Of a stretch of DNA of 12,929 nucleotides, positions 1-6,950 are shown piece by piece. Location of the stretch: the NCBI GenBank assembly GCA_036961445.1, contig JBALVO010000107.1, positions 1-12,929 of the forward strand, written 5' to 3'. Numbering within the stretch: position 1 is the stretch's first letter; every line of letters starts with the position of its first letter. Under the pieces are notes generated by a model. That model was given only the letters and a program-made list of their open reading frames with translations, had not been told where the DNA came from and did no database searches. Made by a program: the position numbers and the translations under genes. Source of the stretch: JBALVO01 sp036961445 (GTDB taxonomy: Bacteria; Pseudomonadota; Gammaproteobacteria; Pseudomonadales; Halieaceae).

Positions 1-800
1 TATCGATGGATAAGAACAAGGCTGCGCTGGATCAGGCTTTGGCGAATGAGGCCAAAGTATTTTATGTAGACCATCATTTCGCCGGAGAGATACCGGACCA
101 CGCCAACCTGACTGCACTTATCAATGAGGCACCTGATGTTTGCACCGCCGTATTGGTAAACGGTCATTTACAGGGTGCTTATGTTGACTGGGCGATTACC
201 GGCGCATTCGGTGATAATTTGCACGATACTGCGCGTGCGCTGGCCAGGTCGCTGGATATTTCAGCGGCGGATCTTTCTTTGCTGGAAGAGCTTGGCACCT
301 ACATTAACTACAATGGTTATGGCCCTGCGATTGAGGATCTGCACTTCGATCCGCAGGTACTGTACCTGAAGTTATACGAGGCACGAGCACCACTGGAATT
401 TATTCGTGGTTCGCAAGACTTCGAGATGCTGCAGACCGGCTATAAAGAAGACATGCACCTGGCGGCATCACTCAAGCCCACGCATGTCAGCGCAGGCACC
501 GCGGTATTCACTTTACCCAATGTGGCCTGGGCCAGGCGTGTAAGTGGTGTTTTCAGCAATGACCTGGCTACCGGTAGTCCGGAGCGTGCCCACGCGGTCC
601 TGACCGAAAAAGACAATGGCAACTATCTGGTCAGTGTGCGCGCACCGCTGAGCGACAAGCGCGGCGCGGCAGAGCTTTGTATGCAGTTTCCCACCGGAGG
701 TGGTCGCGCGGCGGCAGCCGGTATCAATGATCTCCCTGCAGCTGACCTGGATGCTTTTGTCGAAGCCTTTGGGGGCACCTACGGCGCAAGCGGCGATTAA
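1..800 (+). CDS. DHH/DHHA1-family phosphoesterase, 5'-truncated by the window edge
   Basis: Putative metal-dependent phosphoesterase of the DHH superfamily, which includes nanoRNases, cyclic-dinucleotide phosphodiesterases and RecJ-like enzymes. The reading frame is open to the left edge (first full codon at 3). The ATG at 6 is probably internal, because the residues around it (S-M-D-K-N) resemble the conserved DxS-xDKN motif that follows the N-terminal DxD metal motif in this family. The signature VDHHFAGEIP lies at about residues 21-30 counted from that ATG. The C-terminal glycine-rich GGGRAAAAGIN, near residue 230, matches the DHHA1 substrate-binding loop (usually GGGHxxAAG). The first metal-binding motif lies outside the window. 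The gene ends with TAA and converges on the SDR gene across a hairpin. The family is fairly sure from the two motifs; the substrate is unknown. Confidence 0.8.
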   Translation, partial: SMDKNKAALDQALANEAKVFYVDHHFAGEIPDHANLTALINEAPDVCTAVLVNGHLQGAYVDWAITGAFGDNLHDTARALARSLDISAADLSLLEELGTYINYNGYGPAIEDLHFDPQVLYLKLYEARAPLEFIRGSQDFEMLQTGYKEDMHLAASLKPTHVSAGTAVFTLPNVAWARRVSGVFSNDLATGSPERAHAVLTEKDNGNYLVSVRAPLSDKRGAAELCMQFPTGGGRAAAAGINDLPAADLDAFVEAFGGTYGASGD

Positions 801-828
801 TCTATGCGGCATACTTTGCTGTAACAAG

Positions 829-860
829 GCTATGGTAGCAGCGAGCGCTACTACCATAGC
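829..860. terminator. Perfect 10-bp hairpin between convergent genes
   Basis: GCTATGGTAG (829-838) and CTACCATAGC (851-860) form a perfect 10-bp stem around a 12-nt loop that can itself partly pair (AGC/GCT). It sits in the 72-bp gap between two convergent genes, the expected place for a bidirectional terminator. No T-tract follows on either strand, so it is not a canonical Rho-independent terminator. It may be a weak terminator or an mRNA 3'-end-protecting hairpin. Confidence 0.5.
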
Positions 861-872
861 GGACGGTACTGG

Positions 873-1781
873 CTAAATGCCAGGATCGACACCGGTCATT
901 GCAATCGATAAATCCCACAGGCGCTTTGCCACAGCTTCGTCGTGACTGGGGCGGGTGGAGCGTACTTTTACTGCCGGGCCGGCTGTCTCTCTGCGCTTGG
1001 TGGGTCCAATATAGTCTCCGCCGGCAACATTGGGCGATGTGGCCGCGCACAACGTTGGCCAGGCGCCGCTGGCAGCCGAATTGAACAAGGGCCGGGCAAG
1101 GGGCAAGAAAATTTTGAGGAACCCTGGAGCGTAGCGAGAGAGCTCGGTATCGGCGATACCGGGATGGCAGGCGACCGAGATAGTAGACGAGCCAGCAGCA
1201 TCCAGGCGGCGCTGCAATTCATAAGAAAATAGCAGGTTGGCTATTTTGCTCATGCCGTAACGCGCAATGGTGTTATAGCCCTTCTCGGCATTGATATCGT
1301 CGAAGCGCATTTTTCCCGAGCGATGGGCGATGCTGCTGGTATTGACTACCCGCGGAGCAGCAGATTTGCTCAACTTGTCCAACAGCAGGCCGGTGAGGGC
1401 GAATGGCCCCAGGTGGTTTACCCCGAACTGTGATTCAAAACCATCTTTGGTCAGCTCATAGGGCGGAATCATGATGCCGGCGTTGTTGATCAAGATATCT
1501 ATATTGGCCTCTGACTGTAGCTCTTGCGCGCAGCTGCGCACTGAAGCCAGGTCGCCCAGATCCAGTGCTACATACGCCACATCAACCTTGCCATTTGCTT
1601 TCTCGATTCTGGCAATTGCATCATGGGCTTTTTGCTCTGAGCGGCAGGCGATTACTACTCGTGCGCCTTTTGCTGAAAGAACCCTTGCGGCTTCATAGCC
1701 AAGCCCTGTGTTTGCACCGGTAATGACAATCGTCTTGCCATTCTGGCTGGGAACATCTTGTTCGGTAAATCCGTTGCTCAT
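873..1781 (-). CDS. SDR-family oxidoreductase, retinol-dehydrogenase-like
   Basis: Short-chain dehydrogenase/reductase of 302 aa, likely a cytoplasmic NAD(P)-dependent alcohol or carbonyl oxidoreductase. Visible motifs are the Rossmann cofactor loop TGANTGLG (residues 21-28), an Arg at 47 after strand 2 (ACR, which favours NADP), D74 (LDL), NNAG (99-102), N122 (VNHLG), the catalytic-serine region NTSS (147-150) and Y175-x3-K179 in YGMSK. The long C-terminal tail and the HPGIADTEL segment resemble RDH11/WWOX-type SDRs, which are annotated retinol dehydrogenases only by similarity. The ATG at 1781 is preceded by AGAGG with about 10 nt spacing, which supports this start. It lies 64 bp downstream of the metallophosphoesterase gene on the same strand. 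The substrate is unknown. Confidence 0.88.
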   Translation of the reverse strand: MSNGFTEQDVPSQNGKTIVITGANTGLGYEAARVLSAKGARVVIACRSEQKAHDAIARIEKANGKVDVAYVALDLGDLASVRSCAQELQSEANIDILINNAGIMIPPYELTKDGFESQFGVNHLGPFALTGLLLDKLSKSAAPRVVNTSSIAHRSGKMRFDDINAEKGYNTIARYGMSKIANLLFSYELQRRLDAAGSSTISVACHPGIADTELSRYAPGFLKIFLPLARPLFNSAASGAWPTLCAATSPNVAGGDYIGPTKRRETAGPAVKVRSTRPSHDEAVAKRLWDLSIAMTGVDPGI

Positions 1782-1845
1782 TGTTTTGTGACCTCTGTTA
1801 GGTGTGGTGCGCTATTTGGAACTAGTTATCCCGATTGGTCAACTG

Positions 1846-2904
1846 CTATGAGCAGTGTCCAGTGGTGGGTGATAATTCAAAAATAGTGATTTCACTGCGG
1901 GTGCCCAGACGCAGGGTTGGGCCCCACGTGCCGGTGCCTTCGTTAACATAAAGATAGGTGTCCTTGAACTGATGCAAGCCCTTCCTGAATTCAAAAACCT
2001 TATTCACCGCCAAATGAAACGGCACAATCTGGCCGGCATGGGTGTGCCCTGATAACTTCAGGTCAATGCCGTGCTGTTGGGCATCCTCCAACCCATGTGG
2101 ACGGTGGTAAAGCAGAATGCTGTAAAGATCGTCTCTCACGTCAATGAAGGGCAATACCCTGGCCACCTGCTTTGGGTCGCCGTGGTCATCTATGCCGATA
2201 AATTGCAGGCCATTAACTTCCAGCGATCGATTTCTTAATACCTCTACACCCAGGCTAGAGAGTCGCTGGACGATCTGCTCCAGGTCTTCATAGCGTTCAT
2301 GGTTGCCGATGCAATAATAGATCGGGCATTTCAGCTGTGTCAGCGACTGCAGTTTCTCCAGCGATATACCCCGTTGGTCGATGAAATCACCGGTGATGCA
2401 CAAAAAATCCGGATTCTGCACAATAATTGTCTGCACGATATTGTTGAGAAAGCGGGACGTTCGTGAGCCTATGTGGACATCTGATATTTGTGCAAAGCGT
2501 ATCGGCTGCTGAATTTTTTTCGACGATAGCGCTACCACAACAATATCCGGCCGCCAGGCCTTCCATAAACCCCAGATGGCCACCAGGCCGGTACTTGTTA
2601 GTATAAAAAATGCCATGTTTGCCTGTGGCCAATCAAACAGGGCAAGGCAGATTTGAGCGCCAATCACTTGTAGCAAAATGACCGGTGACAGGCCGAGGAA
2701 AAAATCTGCCGAACCTCGCAAAAGGTAAGCCAGTTTCCCGGTGCGATGGCGCAGGACAATGCGCGCAATGACCTGCGATAGAAAAAATGGCGCTGTGACC
2801 AGGGCATTGGTGTAGGGCGATAACTGCAGCCACTCCCCAAGTTGCCATATAGGGTAGGCAAACAGGACCAGCGAGAGAGTAAGCAGGATGAGGAAAATAC
2901 GCAA
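1846..2904 (-). CDS. Membrane-anchored calcineurin-like metallophosphoesterase
   Basis: 352-aa protein with about four hydrophobic segments in its first 116 residues (roughly 1-20, 33-52, 68-90, 96-115), followed by a complete calcineurin-like phosphoesterase domain. Metal-ligand motifs are all present: SDVH (D142, H144), TGDFID (D173), GNHE (N201, H202), YHRP (H267) and SGHTHAGQ (H287, H289). This matches the YaeI/YkuE-like group of membrane phosphoesterases. Some members act on lipid precursors such as UDP-diacylglucosamine, but the substrate here is not evident. The only plausible common start is TTG at 2904: the frame closes at a TGA at 2932-2934, and the first ATG is at about residue 97, after three membrane segments. 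The upstream sequence has only a weak GAG-like ribosome site. CTG or ATT codons a few positions upstream are the alternatives. Confidence 0.85.
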   Translation of the reverse strand: MRIFLILLTLSLVLFAYPIWQLGEWLQLSPYTNALVTAPFFLSQVIARIVLRHRTGKLAYLLRGSADFFLGLSPVILLQVIGAQICLALFDWPQANMAFFILTSTGLVAIWGLWKAWRPDIVVVALSSKKIQQPIRFAQISDVHIGSRTSRFLNNIVQTIIVQNPDFLCITGDFIDQRGISLEKLQSLTQLKCPIYYCIGNHERYEDLEQIVQRLSSLGVEVLRNRSLEVNGLQFIGIDDHGDPKQVARVLPFIDVRDDLYSILLYHRPHGLEDAQQHGIDLKLSGHTHAGQIVPFHLAVNKVFEFRKGLHQFKDTYLYVNEGTGTWGPTLRLGTRSEITIFELSPTTGHCS

Positions 2905-2994
2905 AAAAATTCTCAGCTTGGGCGCTAGCTGTCAAAAAACAACGGCGCGCTGGTGATCAATGACGTGATGCTCTTGCGCTGCTTTTTAACTGGA

Positions 2995-3864
2995 TTATTC
3001 AGTCAGTGCAGCCTGAATGTGTGTGGCCACCATAGCCGGATCCTGCATGGGTATAAAGTGATTTAAATCGGGCAGGTATATTTCCTCGCAATTGAGCAGT
3101 GCGCTGGCCAGTCCGGGCCAGGTAGGCGACGCGCTAAAATCTGATGCCGGATCATCGGCAGGTGGCGCCCTTAATAACGTGACCGGCGTGCTGATCTTCC
3201 CCAGCTCGTTGTGGATCGCCTCATTGCCTTTTTGATTGAGGTAGACAGAAGCTTCATTGATGGGGTCGCAGGCCAGTTGCCGCATGGCATCATCGTCTGC
3301 GGGACGCAGCGCATAGTCGCAATAGTCGCGCAATACAGCCGGTTGCCAAGTGTTGAAAGGAGGGCGCTCCTGGAAACGATCAAACATCTCCTGTGAATCG
3401 CGCCATTGATTTTTGCGCTTGCTTACCGGGTGGTCCTCGGCGTTGATGCCCTGGGTGAACGCCTGCATTTTCATGTAGCGCTCATGTGACATGATCACTG
3501 GGTCTATCAACAGCAGGTGTTTGAAACGCTCCGGTGCATGAGCTGCAGCCCTGGCTATTAAGTGTCCCCCAATAGAGTGCCCGACGCCGACCACATCCTT
3601 CAAATCCAGCTGCTCCATCAGAATGCGAATATCGTCGGTCAAAATATCCCAGTCGACGTCACCCGCGTCGCCACTGCCGCCGTGAAAACGCAGGTCTACA
3701 GCGTAAATATGGCGGCCGGGCAGGTGCTTGACGACCTGGTTCCAGCAGCGACTGTGGAAACCTGTTGCATGCAGTAACAACACCGGGTCGCCTTCTCCGG
3801 GCCACTCGACAACAGATAGCTCAACATCGCCTATATCAACGCGAAATTCCTTGGGGTCATGCAT
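2995..3864 (-). CDS. Alpha/beta hydrolase fold protein
   Basis: 289-aa serine hydrolase of the alpha/beta fold (abhydrolase_1). Seen directly are the oxyanion-type LLHATGFHSRCW segment (residues 30-41), VDLRFHGGS (56-64), the nucleophile elbow GHSIGG with S97, LLLIDPV after strand 6, and the terminal histidine H269 in DLNHFIP. The acid is probably one of the Asp residues near 237-242. I place the start at the ATG at 3864, because homology-like sequence begins immediately after it (strand 1 near VELSVVEW) and AAGGA lies about 14 nt upstream, which is rather far. The frame stays open to a GTG at 4065, 13 bp from the upstream PhyH stop, but the 67 added residues look non-domain and that GTG has no ribosome site. 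It could be an esterase, lactonase or C-C hydrolase; the substrate is not predictable. Confidence 0.83.
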   Translation of the reverse strand: MHDPKEFRVDIGDVELSVVEWPGEGDPVLLLHATGFHSRCWNQVVKHLPGRHIYAVDLRFHGGSGDAGDVDWDILTDDIRILMEQLDLKDVVGVGHSIGGHLIARAAAHAPERFKHLLLIDPVIMSHERYMKMQAFTQGINAEDHPVSKRKNQWRDSQEMFDRFQERPPFNTWQPAVLRDYCDYALRPADDDAMRQLACDPINEASVYLNQKGNEAIHNELGKISTPVTLLRAPPADDPASDFSASPTWPGLASALLNCEEIYLPDLNHFIPMQDPAMVATHIQAALTE

Positions 3865-4078
3865 ATGGGTAGGTAAATGTCCTTGACGGTATGAGGAGCG
3901 TAAAAGGAAATAATTGTAACCTATCGCAGCGTCTTTTGCTGTTGCCTTGTGGGAGTTCGGAGCATGACAGCCAGCCGAAATCAAATACACTATGCCAAAA
4001 AATGGTGTTGCAGTCGCATCCTGAACCAACTGCACATTCGGCTGATGGTTGTTAGATTTGATCACTGAAGCAGCGCGT

Positions 4079-4795
4079 CTATTCTCGGGTGGTAAGGCGG
4101 TCTTGTACCACCGTATTTGTCTCGAAGCGGTATCTCATATTCCGGTAGACACAAATATCAGTGACATCCTCCGGCGTACCCTGTGGACAACAGCGGTAAT
4201 TGGTGGATACACGATACCGCCCGGTAACAGGTAACACTCGGTGCCAGGTATGCCCGTGCAGCATTATCAGCGTACCTTTAGTGGGAGTAAGGGTAACCTG
4301 GTCAGCGAAATCCTCATCGACCGGCCCAACGGTTAGTTCTCCTCGACGATGTGAACCCGGAATGACAATAGTTTGACCACCGATAGCCGGGGAAATATCT
4401 TCTGTATAAACCAGTCGATTGACATTAAATACTGCTGCATCATCGGGCGCACAATCCTGATGCCATGCCTGCCCTTTGGTACCCTTCATCGAAAACATTG
4501 TCATGCAATAGAGTGATTTCCAGCCTGACCCGAGGAGTGCCGCTGTTAAATCCAGCAGCCGAGGATCTTCCTGCACTGTATCGAAGGTATCCAGACCTTC
4601 CTGCTGTGGAAACCAGGGGATCACCTCCGTGGCAGCCTTCGATAAAAACTCTTCGTTATGAAGAAATTCCGGAGCCTCACCAAAGTGTTGCAGGATGAGC
4701 GCCTGATATTCATTCATTAGCGCGTCGTTGAAAAAATTATCCAAAATGATGTATCCATCGCGCCAGAATTTTTCCGCCAGAAGACTGTAGTTCAT
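4079..4795 (-). CDS. Phytanoyl-CoA dioxygenase (PhyH)-family protein
   Basis: 238-aa putative Fe(II)/2-oxoglutarate-dependent dioxygenase of the PhyH family, typically hydroxylating lipids, natural products or compatible solutes. The double-stranded beta-helix ligands are visible: the HxD motif in WHQD (H112, D114) and the distal histidine in HGHTWHRV (H185 by family spacing). R193 or R195 (RYRVSTNYR) is the expected 2-oxoglutarate carboxylate binder. The N-terminal FWRDGYIILDNFF segment is typical of the family. Core residues are complete, so the enzyme is probably active. The ATG at 4795 has only a weak AGG upstream. It is the first gene of the minus-strand run and is divergent from edd across a 320-bp control region. 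The substrate is unknown; neighbouring hydrolase and SDR genes make a small degradative or modification set plausible but unproven. Confidence 0.85.
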   Translation of the reverse strand: MNYSLLAEKFWRDGYIILDNFFNDALMNEYQALILQHFGEAPEFLHNEEFLSKAATEVIPWFPQQEGLDTFDTVQEDPRLLDLTAALLGSGWKSLYCMTMFSMKGTKGQAWHQDCAPDDAAVFNVNRLVYTEDISPAIGGQTIVIPGSHRRGELTVGPVDEDFADQVTLTPTKGTLIMLHGHTWHRVLPVTGRYRVSTNYRCCPQGTPEDVTDICVYRNMRYRFETNTVVQDRLTTRE

Positions 4796-4943
4796 GCTAT
4801 CGCGCCTATGTACTGAGTTGTTGCCAGAGATTTCACGCCAGTTCAGGTGAGCCTGTGTGCAAGGATAAATAGTATAAAAATGCTATCGCTAAACAGCCAG
4901 CCAGTCTTGAGTCTCCCATGCATCATGAGTTACTGGGAGTGAC

Positions 4944-4959
4944 TGTGCCAGTTGTCACA
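4944..4959. promoter_or_regulatory. CRP/Vfr-type binding site upstream of edd
   Basis: TGTGC-CAGTTG-TCACA matches the CRP core TGTGA-N6-TCACA at 9 of 10 positions. It lies within a perfect ACTGTG/CACAGT inverted repeat (4942-4961). Its centre, 4951.5, is 71.5 bp upstream of the start site predicted from the -10 element at 5011-5016. This is a classical class I activator position. The match is seen in sequence; CRP/Vfr binding is inference. Confidence 0.55.
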
Positions 4960-4965
4960 GTATAA

Positions 4966-4980
4966 TTTAATTAAGTTACA
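4966..4980. promoter_or_regulatory. HexR-like operator, upstream box of edd
   Basis: TTTAATTAAGTTACA matches the gammaproteobacterial HexR palindrome as I recall it (TGTAATTAAATTACA) at 13 of 15 positions. Its centre, 4973, is about 50 bp upstream of the predicted edd start site and 38 bp upstream of the first base of the -10, the same distance as the corresponding box at glk. Confidence 0.65.
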
Positions 4981-4988
4981 AATTGAAC

Positions 4989-5016
4989 TTGATTTATCCT
5001 CAAATATCGTGATAAT
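4989..5016 (+). promoter_or_regulatory. Predicted sigma-70 promoter of edd-zwf
   Basis: TTGATT (4989-4994), a 16-bp spacer and GATAAT (5011-5016) form a good sigma-70 promoter. Transcription would start near 5023. The promoter lies exactly between two HexR-like boxes, and its element spacing is identical to that of the glk promoter. Confidence 0.6.
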
Positions 5017-5018
5017 CG

Positions 5019-5033
5019 GGTAACTAAGTTAAT
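5019..5033. promoter_or_regulatory. HexR-like operator, start-site box of edd
   Basis: GGTAACTAAGTTAAT contains a perfect palindrome TAACT-A-AGTTA. It matches the HexR consensus at 10 of 15 positions, and two of the five differences (C for T at position 6, G for A at position 10) are symmetrical. It covers the predicted start site, and its centre (5026) lies 53 bp from the upstream box. Alone it would be weak; the parallel with glk raises confidence. Confidence 0.45.
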
Positions 5034-5115
5034 TTATTTGAATTTCTCCTCTGCGGCCTTCACAATTGGCGGCCGGTGGCGGTCCGACTCTGTAGAGATA
5101 AAAGGTTGCGGTTGA

Positions 5116-6930
5116 ATGATTAATACCACAGTTGCAAAAGTTACCGAGCGCATTATCGAGCGCAGCCAGAAAGGGCGCAGTGCTTACCTGGATAAAATCC
5201 ATACAGCACGGCAACAGGGCGTTTCGCGCTCTCGTCTTTCCTGTGGCAATATTGCCCATGCTTATGCGGCTTCGGATGCGCATGACAAATCTACATTGGC
5301 AGTAGATAGGTCGGCTAATCTGGCCATCGTTTCGTCCTACAACGATATGCTATCTGCCCACCAGCCGTTTCAAAGCTATCCTGAAATAATAAAGCAAGCT
5401 GCCAGAGAGGCAGGCGCGGTCGCACAGTTTGCCGGTGGTGTACCGGCCATGTGCGACGGTGTTACTCAAGGCCGCGATGGCATGGAATTGTCCCTGTTCA
5501 GTCGTGACCTGATAGCGATGGCCACCAGCGTAGCACTGTCCCACGATATGTTTGATGGTGTTGTTTGCCTGGGCGTGTGTGACAAGATTGTCCCTGGCTT
5601 GTTGATCGGCGCCCTGGCGTTTGGTCATCTTCCTGCGGTCTTTGTCCCCGCCGGTCCCATGCTGACCGGCTTGTCCAATGTAGAAAAGGTTAAAGTCAGG
5701 CAGCTTTACGCTGAGGGTAAAGTGGGTAGGGCGGAACTGCTGGAAGCCGAAAGTCAGTCCTATCACAGTGCGGGCACCTGTACTTTCTATGGCACCGCTA
5801 ATAGCAATCAAATGCTAATGGAGATGATGGGATTGCACTTGCCCGGCAGTTCCTTTGTTAATCCCGGCACCCCACTGCGCGAGCAACTCACCCGCGCGGC
5901 AGTTAAACAATTGGTGGAGTTAACGGCGCTCTCCTCAGGCTATACCCCGGTAGGCGAAATTATTGACGAACGCAGTCTGGTTAACGGTATTGTGGGCCTA
6001 CTGGCCACTGGCGGCTCTACCAATCATGCGATCCATATTGTAGCGATCGCCCGCGCCGCAGGCGTCATTATTAACTGGCAGGACATGGCCGATTTGTCCG
6101 AAGTGGTGCCCTTGCTGTGTCGTATTTACCCCAATGGGCAAGCTGACGTGAATCATTTCCAGGCAGCCGGTGGAATGTCTCTGCTAATTCGCGAGCTGCT
6201 GGGAGCAGGTTTACTGCACGACAATGTCAAAACCATAATGGGTGAGGGTGGAATGACACGCTACTGCGATGAGCCTTTTCTTCGCAGTCATGACAACGGC
6301 GATAAAATTGAATGGCGCAAGGGTCCCATTGAAAGTCTGGATAAGGATGTGGTGAGTTGTTGTGACCAGCCTTTTAGCCAAGAGGGCGGCCTTAAACTGC
6401 TAACCGGGAACCTGGGACGTTCGGTGATAAAAGTGTCTGCAGTGCAACCGGAGCATCGTGTTGTTGTTGCGCCTGCTGTTTTATTCGAGCACCAGAATGA
6501 CATCAAGGCCCGATTTGACGCTGGCGAACTGGAAAAGGATTTTATTGCCGTGGTGCGTTTCCAGGGCCCCAAAGCCAATGGCATGCCTGAGCTGCATAAA
6601 TTGACGCCGTACCTGGGGCTGTTGCAGGATCGCGGTTTTAACGTTGCGCTGGTGACCGATGGCCGTATGTCTGGTGCTTCAGGTAAAGTCCCGGCCGCCA
6701 TCCACCTTTCACCCGAGGCGCTCGATCAGGGGCCGATAGCGAAATTGCGCGATGGCGATGTTATTGAACTTGATGCCAATGCAGGTGTGCTCAGGGTTAT
6801 CGATGACGACTTTTTGACACGTGAGGCAGCTGTTGTGTCAGCTGAAACCACAGTGGGTATGGGAAGAGAGTTATTTGCTGGCTTCCGCTCGCTGGTAGGC
6901 AATGCCGAAGATGGCGCGTCTATCTTTTGA
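5116..6930 (+). CDS. edd: 6-phosphogluconate dehydratase (Entner-Doudoroff)
   Basis: Cytoplasmic enzyme that dehydrates 6-phosphogluconate to 2-keto-3-deoxy-6-phosphogluconate (KDPG). At 604 aa it is full length for Edd (about 600-610 aa) and longer than typical IlvD, with which it shares the ILVD/EDD fold. Iron-sulfur and active-site motifs are present: MCDGVTQG (C113), GVCDKIVPG (C155) and GTCTFYGTANSNQ (C222), plus the C-terminal signature TDGRMSGASGKVPAA (residues 514-528). The region around residues 72-84 (SSYNDMLSAHQPF) is Edd-typical and helps to separate it from dihydroxyacid dehydratase. The ATG at 5116 has AAAGG 10 nt upstream. The stop lies 20 nt before the preferred zwf start, so the two genes are surely co-transcribed. 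Expression is probably repressed by HexR and activated by a CRP-like protein through the sites upstream. Confidence 0.96.
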   Translation: MINTTVAKVTERIIERSQKGRSAYLDKIHTARQQGVSRSRLSCGNIAHAYAASDAHDKSTLAVDRSANLAIVSSYNDMLSAHQPFQSYPEIIKQAAREAGAVAQFAGGVPAMCDGVTQGRDGMELSLFSRDLIAMATSVALSHDMFDGVVCLGVCDKIVPGLLIGALAFGHLPAVFVPAGPMLTGLSNVEKVKVRQLYAEGKVGRAELLEAESQSYHSAGTCTFYGTANSNQMLMEMMGLHLPGSSFVNPGTPLREQLTRAAVKQLVELTALSSGYTPVGEIIDERSLVNGIVGLLATGGSTNHAIHIVAIARAAGVIINWQDMADLSEVVPLLCRIYPNGQADVNHFQAAGGMSLLIRELLGAGLLHDNVKTIMGEGGMTRYCDEPFLRSHDNGDKIEWRKGPIESLDKDVVSCCDQPFSQEGGLKLLTGNLGRSVIKVSAVQPEHRVVVAPAVLFEHQNDIKARFDAGELEKDFIAVVRFQGPKANGMPELHKLTPYLGLLQDRGFNVALVTDGRMSGASGKVPAAIHLSPEALDQGPIAKLRDGDVIELDANAGVLRVIDDDFLTREAAVVSAETTVGMGRELFAGFRSLVGNAEDGASIF

Positions 6931-6950
6931 AAAATGCCGGGACAAACCAC

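Larger units (their letters stand above)
4796..5115. promoter_or_regulatory. Divergent control region between PhyH gene and edd
   Basis: This 320-bp gap holds no credible gene. Its right half carries a CRP-like site, a HexR-like site, a sigma-70 promoter and a second HexR-like site, each listed separately. The predicted edd leader is about 93 nt, ATG-free, with a small CGGCC/GGCCG stem (5054-5058 with 5071-5075). AAAGG at 5101-5105 is the probable edd ribosome site, 10 nt before the ATG. A leftward promoter for the PhyH gene is not clear. TTCAAT - 17 bp - TATACT, read on the minus strand at about 4959-4987, is the best candidate but has a poor -35. Confidence 0.6.

Noticed and set aside
513..857. 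Open frame on the minus strand opposite the DHH phosphoesterase gene and its hairpin
   Set aside because: It overlaps a conserved domain on the other strand and reads through the intergenic hairpin without homology-like features.
1842..1856. ACTGCT-ATG-AGCAGT hairpin at the 3' end of the metallophosphoesterase gene
   Set aside because: Only six base pairs with a 3-nt loop and no T-run; too weak to call a terminator.
3960..4065. Possible lipoprotein signal (hydrophobic FFGIVYLISAGC) in the upstream extension of the alpha/beta hydrolase
   Set aside because: The residue at -3 from Cys is Ser, not Leu/Val/Ile, the hydrophobic stretch is short, and there is no ribosome site at the GTG. It does not meet lipobox rules.
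5041..5115. Structured RNA or riboswitch in the edd leader
   Set aside because: Only a 5-bp stem (CGGCC/GGCCG) is visible, with no conserved riboswitch core, terminator or ribosome-site sequestration.
5350..5811. 153-codon open frame on the minus strand inside edd
   Set aside because: It lies fully within the strongly supported edd gene, shows no domain and has no ribosome site or promoter. It is an antisense by-product of edd codon use.
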